Below are positions 14,642 to 21,860 of a DNA stretch of 34,740 nucleotides, piece by piece. The translations under genes and the position numbers were made by a program. The notes beneath the pieces were generated by a model, which was not told the DNA's origin, made no database searches, and saw nothing but the letters and a program-made list of their open reading frames with translations. Every line of letters begins with the position of its first letter. Position 1 is the first letter of the stretch. Origin of the DNA: Candidatus Kuenenia stuttgartensis (GTDB lineage: Bacteria; Planctomycetota; Planctomycetia; Planctomycetales; Planctomycetaceae). The stretch covers positions 1 to 34,740 of the forward strand of contig CAMDPK010000078.1 in NCBI GenBank assembly GCA_945904015.1, read 5' to 3'.

Positions 14642-16855
14642 ATGGGCATTCTGGTTCCCCTCTACCTGGCTGGTCTCACGGCGCTCTCGCTGCCGTTGAT
14701 CCTGCATTTGGTGCGGCGGACGCCTCGTGGTCGGCAGGAATTCAGTTCGCTGATGTTTCTGTCGCCGACGCCACCCCGACTGACTCGTCGCAGCCGTCTC
14801 GACCAAATTTTGTTGCTGTTGTTGCGACTGGCGGCGCTGGCCCTCGTGACGCTCGCATTTTGCCGGCCATTTCTGCGTGAAGCGGCGTCACTGTCGTTTG
14901 CCGATCTCACCGGCAAGCGGCTGGCGATCTTGATCGACACAAGCGCCAGCATGAAACGGGGTGATGTTTGGCAGCAAGCAATCAAAGCGGCCGAGAAACA
15001 ACTCGATGACTTGAACCCGCAGGACGATGTCGCGTTGTTCGCCTTCAGCGACCGCCTGCGAACGATCATCGACTTTCAGAAAGAGGGAGCCTCGCCGATC
15101 TCGGACAAGCCGCAGGTCGTTCGCAACCGGTTGAAAGCACTGCAACCGGATTGGGGTTCGACGGACCTCGGCACGGCGCTGGTGGCGGTGGCTGGCGAAC
15201 TCGACACGGCCAGCGATGTGCGGCAGTCGCCGCTCGAACCGCAGATCGTCGTCATCAGCGATTTTCAAAGCGGCAGCCGGATCGAGGCACTGCAATCGTT
15301 CGAGTGGCCGGAGCGTGTGCCGGTGGTGACTCTGCGCGTCTCGCCGACGAACACGACCAACGCCCACGCGCAGGTGCTGCCTGCGGAAGAGGGGAATGAA
15401 CTCGCCGACGTGCGTGTGCGAGTCGTCAACGCGGCGGACTCGCGCGGCGATCAGTTCACGGTTGAATGGTCCGAGTTCGTCGTTTCGCCTTCAGGCGGCA
15501 AAGCAACGAACCGCCTGAAGGAGGGACTACGAACGGACGTGTATGTCCCGCCGGGTCAAACGCGAATCATTCGCTTGCCGCGCGGCACTGACAATTTGCA
15601 GGCCGACTGCATCGTTTTGCGCGGCGACGATCACGACTTCGACAACACGTTTTTCGTTGTCCCGCCGCGCAAGTTGGAGGCGACGCTGTTGTATGCCGGT
15701 CGCGATGCGGCCGAAGATCCGGAAGGGCTTCAACTTTATCTGCGGCTGGCGGTGGCGAACGATCCGCTGCGACAAGTTGAGGTGCGGCCCCTGGACGCCA
15801 CGAAGTCACTGACTGCTCCTGGTGATTCCATTCCAGAAATAATCGTGGTGTCGCAGGCGGTTTCCGAGGAGTTGCGAACCGCGCTGACAAAGTTCGTCGA
15901 GCAGGGGGGCGTGCTCTTGCTCGTTCCGGACGGCGACGAGGCTGCGACGTCGGTCTCCTTGTTCTTTGACGACGTGGAATTCACGCGCGCCGCGGCGGAA
16001 ACCGTTGGGGCAGGGGAGTCTCGTCGCGAGAAATATCTGCTGTTGGGCGAGATCGACTTCACTCATCCACTGTTCGCGCCTTTTGCCGGTCCGCGCTACA
16101 GCGACTTCACGAAGATTCATTTTTGGAAGTATCGACCGGTGACGCTCAAGTCGCCGGCGACCACGCGGGTCGTCGCGCGGTTCGACAACGGCGATCCAGC
16201 GCTGCTCGAACGCAGCGTCGGCAAAGGTCGTGTTCTCGCGCTGACCAGCGGCTGGCAACCAGAGGACAGCCAGTTGGCGCTCTCCAGCAAATTCGTGCCG
16301 CTGGTGGGAGCGCTGCTCGATCTGGCCTGCGGCGGTACCGAGGTTGCCGAGAGCGTTGCGGTCGGTCAGCCGGTGCCGTTGTTTTCTTCCAGGCGAGCGG
16401 AGGACGTCAGTCCTCCGAGTGAATCGTCACAGAAGTCGAATGAGAATGTACTCGGAGGGTTAACACCCTCCGCTCGCCAGAGCAGTGGCCACATTGTGCA
16501 AACGCCCGATGGCCGAGAAGTCCGGCTCGCGGCTGACGTCTCGTCGTTCACCGAAACCGATCGTCCGGGCATCTACCGAGCGAAAGTCGACTCGACGGAA
16601 ACTCGATTCGCGGTCAACCTGTCCGCCTCCGAGAGCCTCACCGCGCCGCTGGATTTGGAACAGCTCGAACAACGCGGAGTCCGCATCGGGACCGAACAGA
16701 CTCGCACACAACGCATCGACCGAGTCCGACAGCAACGAGACACGGAACTCGAAAGCCGACAAAAAGTCTGGCGCTGGCTGATTGTCGTGGCATTGGGATT
16801 GCTCGTCATGGAAACATGGTGGGCGGGGCGGGCCGAGCGTAAGATCACTGCCTAG
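14642..16855 (+). CDS. BatA-like membrane protein with VWA domain
   Basis: The N-terminal BatA/aerotolerance domain has two membrane segments (about 2-22 and 54-76) with the hallmark PLILHLVRRTPRGRQEFSSL. A VWA domain follows, with MIDAS motif DTSAS (99-103). The middle and C-terminal parts resemble the glutamine-amidotransferase-like and beta domains of such planctomycete proteins. A last membrane helix lies near the end (WLIVVALGLLVMETWW). It is 737 aa from the ATG at 14642, which has GGAGG five bases upstream. MoxR probably acts on or through it. About residues 585-613 are encoded by a palindromic repeat inserted without breaking the frame (16392-16478). Confidence 0.88.
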   Translation: MGILVPLYLAGLTALSLPLILHLVRRTPRGRQEFSSLMFLSPTPPRLTRRSRLDQILLLLLRLAALALVTLAFCRPFLREAASLSFADLTGKRLAILIDTSASMKRGDVWQQAIKAAEKQLDDLNPQDDVALFAFSDRLRTIIDFQKEGASPISDKPQVVRNRLKALQPDWGSTDLGTALVAVAGELDTASDVRQSPLEPQIVVISDFQSGSRIEALQSFEWPERVPVVTLRVSPTNTTNAHAQVLPAEEGNELADVRVRVVNAADSRGDQFTVEWSEFVVSPSGGKATNRLKEGLRTDVYVPPGQTRIIRLPRGTDNLQADCIVLRGDDHDFDNTFFVVPPRKLEATLLYAGRDAAEDPEGLQLYLRLAVANDPLRQVEVRPLDATKSLTAPGDSIPEIIVVSQAVSEELRTALTKFVEQGGVLLLVPDGDEAATSVSLFFDDVEFTRAAAETVGAGESRREKYLLLGEIDFTHPLFAPFAGPRYSDFTKIHFWKYRPVTLKSPATTRVVARFDNGDPALLERSVGKGRVLALTSGWQPEDSQLALSSKFVPLVGALLDLACGGTEVAESVAVGQPVPLFSSRRAEDVSPPSESSQKSNENVLGGLTPSARQSSGHIVQTPDGREVRLAADVSSFTETDRPGIYRAKVDSTETRFAVNLSASESLTAPLDLEQLEQRGVRIGTEQTRTQRIDRVRQQRDTELESRQKVWRWLIVVALGLLVMETWWAGRAERKITA
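16392..16478. repeat. Palindromic element inside the BatA-like reading frame
   Basis: The outer arms 16392-16403 (GGCGAGCGGAGG) and 16467-16478 are perfect complements, and the inner arms 16412-16420 and 16450-16458 (CCTCCGAGT/ACTCGGAGG) form a second stem. The outer arm has the same wording as the terminator-like hairpin at 1260-1293. The frame stays open through it and adds about 29 Ser/Gly-rich residues. Confidence 0.8.
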
Positions 16856-16857
16856 CG

Positions 16858-16891
16858 TTCGTGTCAGGCTGTGAAGCCTGACCCACACGAA
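16858..16891. repeat. Imperfect palindrome before the DUF4175-like gene
   Basis: TTCGTGTCAGGCT (16858-16870) pairs with AGCCTG (16875-16880) and ACACGAA (16885-16891) across a four-base bulge. It lies between the BatA-like stop and the ribosome binding site of the next gene. Confidence 0.65.
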
Positions 16892-16904
16892 ATGAGGTCA
16901 TCCG

Positions 16905-19900
16905 ATGATTCAGGATCGACTGTGGCTGGAAGTGGAACGAGTGGCGGATCGCTATCACCGCCTGCGGTTTTGGCGTGTACTCGCCGTCGGTTGGATCATC
17001 TCCGCGGTGATCGTCTTGGTACTGAGTGCCGTCGGGGTTGTGACCTCGCGCGATCCCTCGGTGTTCTTGCCGGTTCTCGCCAGTGTGGCGACGGTGCTGG
17101 TGGTGCTCTGCGCTTGGGCAGTGCATGCCTCGAAGCCCGGCCCTGAGTGGGTCGCTCGGCAGATCGAGACTGAGTTCCCGGACCTCGGCAGTTGTTTGCT
17201 GGCTGCGATCGAGCAGCAACCGGCTCTCGCCGATGGACGATTCGGATTCCTGCAAGAGAGCGTCATTCGGCAAGCGCTGGTTCATGCGGCGTGTCATCCG
17301 TGGACTCAGGTCGTTCCGACTCGGCGACTCGCGTGGGCCGTGGCGATGCAGAGCGCGACGTTGGCGCTGTTTGTTCTGGCCCTGACGAACGCGCCGGTCG
17401 GAGTTGCTCACGCGTTGATCGCTTCGTCACCGGAGGGTGCTCAGCCAGTGGCGAATGCTTCAGAGTTCTCCGTCGAGGTCGAACCGGGGACGACGGAGAT
17501 CGAAAAGGGAACCAGTCTGTTGGTGCTGGCTCGGATCACCGGACAAGTGCCCGCTGACGCGACGCTGGTCATGCAACTGGCCGCCGGTGAACCGACACAA
17601 TTGGAGATGACACGCAGCCTCGAAGATCCAGTCTTCGGTGGTCGGATGCCGTCGGTCAGGGAATCGTTCGACTACCGCGTCGAACTTGGCGGGCAAACCA
17701 CGCCAACGTTCCACATCACCGTCTTCGAGTACCCACGGCTCGAACGAGCCGACGCACGGTTGGTCTATCCGAGCTACACCGGCCTCGACGAGCGAGTGGT
17801 GCAAGACGTCCGCACGATCTCGGTCGTCGAGGGGACGCAGGTGACGTTGATCTGCAAACTGAACAAGCCCGTGAAGTCGGCCAGGTTCGTCGAACGTAGC
17901 CCTGTCGCTCCGCGACAGGAAAGCCGAACGTCTGCCGACGCTGTTCGCGAGAAGGACGTCGATGGCGAGTCCGGCATTCGTCTCGCGGAGCGAAACGGCT
18001 ACTACGAAACGACGATCACCGCCACGAAATCTCGGCGTCTGAAACTGGAGCTGATCGACGAGGCCGACCGCCGCAACGTCGAGCAAGCCGACGTCTCGAT
18101 CAACGTCGTGGCGAATCAGCCGCCGACACTCAAACTCGTCCAACCGGCAAAGGACATGGAGGTCTCTCCGCTGGAAGAACTCGACGTCAAAGCCACCGCG
18201 TGGGACGACTTCGGCGTCAAACGCATGGGACTCAGCTTCGCTCTCGCTGGCAAAACAGCAATCGACGTCGTTCTGGGCGAAAATGCCGCCGCAAAGCAGA
18301 AGCACGAATTGGCCAACGCGATCAAGTTTGAAGAACTCGAAGCGCAGCCGGATCAACTGCTGTCCTATTTCTTCTGGGCCGAAGACTTTGGACCTGACGG
18401 CAACCTGCGACGTACGTCGAGTGACATGTACTTCGCTGAGGTGCGGCACTTCGAGGAGATTTTCCGTCAGGGCCAACAGCCTCCTGGCGGCCAGCAACAA
18501 CAGAAGCAGCAACAACAGCAGAACAGCCCGGCCGGGCAGCAAGCTCAGCAGTTGGCTCAGTCGCAGAAGGAAATCATCAACGCAACGTGGAAGCTGATTC
18601 GTCGCGAGACCGGTTCGCAGCCGACTCCGCCGTTCGCGGAAGACGTCGAGCAACTTGTCCAAGCCCAGAACGCCTTGCTGGAGAAATCGAAAGCCCTCGC
18701 CGAGAAAGTCAGCGACGAGCAATCGCAGGCACACGTCGAGGCGGTGATCCGCTCAATGTTGGAAGCGGTCAAACAGTTGATGGCGGCTCACGAGCAATCG
18801 TCCGCCGCCCCGCTGCAACCGGCGCTTGTTGCCGAGCAATCGGCGTATCAAGCGTTGCTCAAGCTGCGTGCTCGCGAGCATGAAGTCGTCCGCCAGCAAC
18901 AGCAGCAACAAGCCAGCAGTTCGCAGAGCCAATCGCAGTCCCGCTCGGAGCAGCAACGGCAGCAGATGCAGCAGCTCGACTTGAAGAAGGAGGAGAACCG
19001 CTACGAATCACAGCGGCAAGCTCAGGCTCAGCAAGAGTCGCCGGAGGATCGCGAGACGAAGCAGGTGCTCAACCGGCTGCGCGAGTTGGCTCGGCGGCAG
19101 AATGACCTCAATGAGCGGCTGAAGGATTTGCAGTCGGCGTTGCAGGAGGCTCAGACCGCCGAACGCAAAGAAGAGATTCGGCAGCAACTCAAACGTCTTC
19201 AGGACGAGCAAAAGCAAGTGCTCCGCGACACCGACGAGTTGCAATCTCGCATGGAGTCCCCGGAAAACCAAGAACGCATGGCCGAGGAACGCCAGCAACT
19301 CGAACAGGCCCGCGACCAAGTCCAACGCGCGTCTGAGGCACTGGAGAAAGAACAAGTCACTCAGGCCGCCGCGTCGGGAACTCGCGCCGAAAAGGAGTTC
19401 GAGGAACTCCGCAACGAATTCCGCCGCCGAGCCTCAAACCGCTTCAACGAAGAGATGCGCGAGATGCGCGACGCAGCCCGCGAACTCGATCAAGATCAGA
19501 AGAAGCTCTCCGAGAAGCTCACCGAGGTCACGAAGCCCGATCCCTCCGCGAAGAAATCACTTCGCGAGGACAACCGCAGCGAAGAGGTCGTGAAAGGGCT
19601 GAACGAGCAAAAGGAAAAACTCTCGAACCTGACCGAACGCATGAAGCAAACGATCGAAGAGGCGGAGCAAACCGAACCGTTATTGACCGAGCGGCTGTAC
19701 GACGCATCTCGCAACGTGCAGAACCAGAAGGTCGATCGCGCGTTGGAAGCTGCCGGCCGCTCGCTGCAACGTGGTCTGATCGAGGACGCCCAGAAGGTGG
19801 AACAGATCGCCGGCCGCGGCATCAATCAACTTCGCGAAGGAGTCGAGAAGGCCGCCGAAGCAGTGCTCGGCGATGAGGCTGAAGCTCTGCGGCGAGCACG

Positions 19901-20876
19901 CGAACAATTGAAAAATCTGTCGCAGGAGCTCAATCGCGAGGTCGCTCGCAATTCACCGGAGGAAGGGTCGCAGTTGCCGCGCGAGCGTTCGGATCAAGAG
20001 GGGGAGAAGGGGAGACAAGGGGAGGAGGGAAAGAGCGACGAGCGCACAGAGCAACAGCCGGGTGATCCGCAGAACAGTGAGCGTCAGCCGGGACAACAGC
20101 AGAACGGTCAACAGCCGAAACGTCTGCGGCCAAGCAAACAGCAACCTCAAGACGGGCAGCAACCGGGTCAGCCGCGAGACGGGCAACAACCCGGCGAACG
20201 ACATCCGAACGAAGCTCAACCCGGCCAGCGTCCAGCGAATGGACAACAACCGGGCGAGCGTCAGCCCGGACAAGCGCAGGGCAATCAGCCTCAGCGCGGA
20301 CAACAGCCGGGCCAGCAGCCCGGCGAGCGTCAACCGGGACAAGGTCAAAGCGGACAACCTCAGCCGGATCAGCAATCCGGACAACAAACAAAAACGGAGC
20401 CGACACCGCAAGGCGGTCAACCTCAGCCGGGCCAACCGCAAAATGGTCAACCCGGTCAGCGCGGTGCTCCGAGATTGGCGGACGGCAATCAACCCGGAGG
20501 TGCGAGGCAATCGGAAGGGGGTGCGAACCGCGAGTTCGCGCCGATCTCCGGCGAAGATTTCCTCAACTGGTCTGACCGCCTGCGTGACGTCGAGGAAATG
20601 GTGGACGATCCCGAACTGCGAGCCGAAGCCGCTCGCATCCGCGATGAAGCTCGCGCCATTCGAGCCGAGATGAAACGGCACTCGAAGGAACCGAATTGGA
20701 ATCTCGTCCGAGTCAACGTGGCTCAACCGCTCGTTGAGTTGTCGAATCGCGTGTCGGACGAATTGCTGCGACGCACGTCCAAGCAAGCGATGGTGCCGCT
20801 CGACCGTGATCCGGTGCCGCCCAAGTATTCCGAGAAGACTCGCCGCTACTACGAACGCTTGGGGAGCGGCAAATGA
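16905..20876 (+). CDS. Very large DUF4175-like membrane protein with Gln-rich coiled coil
   Basis: This 1323-aa protein resembles the DUF4175-type proteins found beside MoxR/DUF58/BatA genes. Its function is unknown. It has three membrane segments (about 24-46, 52-74, 143-163). A beta-rich part follows to about 510, then a Gln-rich linker (522-555) and a charged helical coiled coil (about 560-1020). A repetitive Gln/Pro/Gly tract made of units like GQQPGERQPGQ spans 1048-1205. A conserved-looking C-terminal domain (1206-1323) ends the protein. Most of it is probably outside the cytoplasm. The ATG at 16905 has GAGG eight bases upstream. Residues near 335 (RSPVAPRQES) are encoded by a small palindrome (17901-17919) typical of intergenic DNA. 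It could tether envelope layers. Confidence 0.8.
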   Translation: MIQDRLWLEVERVADRYHRLRFWRVLAVGWIISAVIVLVLSAVGVVTSRDPSVFLPVLASVATVLVVLCAWAVHASKPGPEWVARQIETEFPDLGSCLLAAIEQQPALADGRFGFLQESVIRQALVHAACHPWTQVVPTRRLAWAVAMQSATLALFVLALTNAPVGVAHALIASSPEGAQPVANASEFSVEVEPGTTEIEKGTSLLVLARITGQVPADATLVMQLAAGEPTQLEMTRSLEDPVFGGRMPSVRESFDYRVELGGQTTPTFHITVFEYPRLERADARLVYPSYTGLDERVVQDVRTISVVEGTQVTLICKLNKPVKSARFVERSPVAPRQESRTSADAVREKDVDGESGIRLAERNGYYETTITATKSRRLKLELIDEADRRNVEQADVSINVVANQPPTLKLVQPAKDMEVSPLEELDVKATAWDDFGVKRMGLSFALAGKTAIDVVLGENAAAKQKHELANAIKFEELEAQPDQLLSYFFWAEDFGPDGNLRRTSSDMYFAEVRHFEEIFRQGQQPPGGQQQQKQQQQQNSPAGQQAQQLAQSQKEIINATWKLIRRETGSQPTPPFAEDVEQLVQAQNALLEKSKALAEKVSDEQSQAHVEAVIRSMLEAVKQLMAAHEQSSAAPLQPALVAEQSAYQALLKLRAREHEVVRQQQQQQASSSQSQSQSRSEQQRQQMQQLDLKKEENRYESQRQAQAQQESPEDRETKQVLNRLRELARRQNDLNERLKDLQSALQEAQTAERKEEIRQQLKRLQDEQKQVLRDTDELQSRMESPENQERMAEERQQLEQARDQVQRASEALEKEQVTQAAASGTRAEKEFEELRNEFRRRASNRFNEEMREMRDAARELDQDQKKLSEKLTEVTKPDPSAKKSLREDNRSEEVVKGLNEQKEKLSNLTERMKQTIEEAEQTEPLLTERLYDASRNVQNQKVDRALEAAGRSLQRGLIEDAQKVEQIAGRGINQLREGVEKAAEAVLGDEAEALRRAREQLKNLSQELNREVARNSPEEGSQLPRERSDQEGEKGRQGEEGKSDERTEQQPGDPQNSERQPGQQQNGQQPKRLRPSKQQPQDGQQPGQPRDGQQPGERHPNEAQPGQRPANGQQPGERQPGQAQGNQPQRGQQPGQQPGERQPGQGQSGQPQPDQQSGQQTKTEPTPQGGQPQPGQPQNGQPGQRGAPRLADGNQPGGARQSEGGANREFAPISGEDFLNWSDRLRDVEEMVDDPELRAEAARIRDEARAIRAEMKRHSKEPNWNLVRVNVAQPLVELSNRVSDELLRRTSKQAMVPLDRDPVPPKYSEKTRRYYERLGSGK
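17901..17919. repeat. Small palindrome inside the DUF4175-like frame
   Basis: CCTGTCGC (17901-17908) and GCGACAGG (17912-17919) form an eight-base stem with a three-base loop, embedded in GTAGCC-type wording like the palindromes between genes. The frame is kept. Confidence 0.55.
20062..20470. repeat. Degenerate tandem repeat coding for a Gln/Pro/Gly tract
   Basis: Units of about 21-36 bases coding for variants of GQQPG-ERQPGQ and GQPQ recur along this stretch. The DNA copies differ while the peptide stays Gln/Pro/Gly-rich, so selection seems to act on composition more than on exact sequence. Confidence 0.75.
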
Positions 20877-20928
20877 GCGACGACGATAAACTGTTGCTCG
20901 CAGCGTCAACCACCTTGAGGATCCAGCC

Positions 20929-21186
20929 GTGGCTGTCAAGGAAAGTGCAAAATCGAAATCCAAGTCGGCGTTACGGGCCAAGAAAGAAAAGACGTGGTCC
21001 GTGACCGAGATCGTCGCCGCAGCGACGCAACTCCGTCCCAATGCCTTTTTGCGACTCCGAGAAAAACTGGACGAAGTCGAAGAGCAGCAATGGCGAAGTT
21101 CATTGGCGAAGATCACCAAGCGGACTCGTGCGAAGGGGATCGGCGATGAGCAGATCGACGAAATGGTCATGAGGCGTCGTCGCTGA
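20929..21186 (+). CDS. Small basic protein, function unknown
   Basis: I do not recognise this 85-aa protein. It starts with GTG at 20929, supported by GAGGA seven bases upstream. The first 20 residues are Lys/Ser/Ala-rich and basic, the middle is helical (RPNAFLRLREKLDEVEEQQW), and the end is again basic (MVMRRRR). There is no signal peptide or membrane segment. The form suggests a DNA- or RNA-binding or antitoxin-like protein, but this is a guess from charge alone. It stands 52 bases after the DUF4175-like gene and 28 bases before the next small gene, all on the same strand, so the three small genes may form a cassette. Confidence 0.6.
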   Translation: MAVKESAKSKSKSALRAKKEKTWSVTEIVAAATQLRPNAFLRLREKLDEVEEQQWRSSLAKITKRTRAKGIGDEQIDEMVMRRRR

Positions 21187-21214
21187 CACGATGTAACCGT
21201 CGGAGAACCAATCC

Positions 21215-21421
21215 ATGACACCAGACATTCCGCACGAAATTGAAGAGCAACACGAAGGGGAGTGGCTCGTTTGGGATCTTGACGCGCGGCAGTTGGCTGG
21301 AGCCGCACCGGATTTGAACGAACTCGATGCGGAGGTTCGCGCGGTTCAGGATGCAGGGCATGAAGTTTATCTGCATTACGTTTTGCCGCGTGGCACGGTG
21401 CTCGCCGGAGGGTTGTTTTAG
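21215..21421 (+). CDS. Small DUF5678-like protein
   Basis: This 68-aa acidic protein has the short pattern of DUF5678 proteins: GEWLVWDLDARQLAGAAPD followed by a helix and HEVYLHYVLPRG. Their role is unknown. I make the assignment from the look of the sequence and am only moderately sure. GGAG lies about nine bases before the ATG at 21215. Its TAG stop is followed immediately by the ATG of the retropepsin-like gene with no gap, so the two are probably translated in a coupled way and may act together. Confidence 0.65.
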   Translation: MTPDIPHEIEEQHEGEWLVWDLDARQLAGAAPDLNELDAEVRAVQDAGHEVYLHYVLPRGTVLAGGLF

Positions 21422-21835
21422 ATGCGATTTCCGACGACGGTCCGCGAAGCCATTTACCGGCCGATTGTCATGTTGGATGTGGCGTCGCCGGCCGGTCGGT
21501 TCGTCAACGTGGACGTTCTCGTAGACACCGGTGCCGATGTATCGTTGCTCCCGAATTCGATGGCATCGAAACTGGGAATCCTGCTTCCCGCAATACCCGA
21601 ATTCCCGATTGGATCCCCGATCGGTTCCACCACGACGTATCGCTTGGCGGAAGTCTGTTTGGAATTGCGACGTCCGCCTGAAATCCTTCGCTGGAAAACG
21701 AGCGTGGGATTCGTCGACCGCAAACTTCCGTATGCGATCCTGGGAACTCGCGGGTTCTTCGAGTTCTTTCGTCTCAATTACGACGCCAGTCAGCAAATGT
21801 TCGATCTGGATCCTGTCGGAGTGTTGCCGCAGTAG
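21422..21835 (+). CDS. Retropepsin-like aspartic protease
   Basis: This 137-aa protein has the single-domain retropepsin layout: catalytic motif VDTGAD (34-39), a hydrophobic second strand, and AILGTRGFFEFF near residue 110, which matches the hydrophobic-hydrophobic-Gly motif of clan AA enzymes. Such enzymes act as homodimers. There is no signal peptide, so it should be cytoplasmic. Its target is unknown. It begins directly after the stop of the DUF5678-like gene and ends 25 bases before the second VWA gene. Its place inside a MoxR/VWA array is unusual. Confidence 0.8.
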   Translation: MRFPTTVREAIYRPIVMLDVASPAGRFVNVDVLVDTGADVSLLPNSMASKLGILLPAIPEFPIGSPIGSTTTYRLAEVCLELRRPPEILRWKTSVGFVDRKLPYAILGTRGFFEFFRLNYDASQQMFDLDPVGVLPQ

Positions 21836-21860
21836 TTCTTGACTTGAAGGAGCAGTGGAC

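Noticed and set aside
18469..18570. CAG/CAA-type repeat as an unstable microsatellite
   Set aside because: The Gln-rich stretch mixes CAA and CAG with other codons and has no long pure run, so it reads as normal low-complexity coding DNA.
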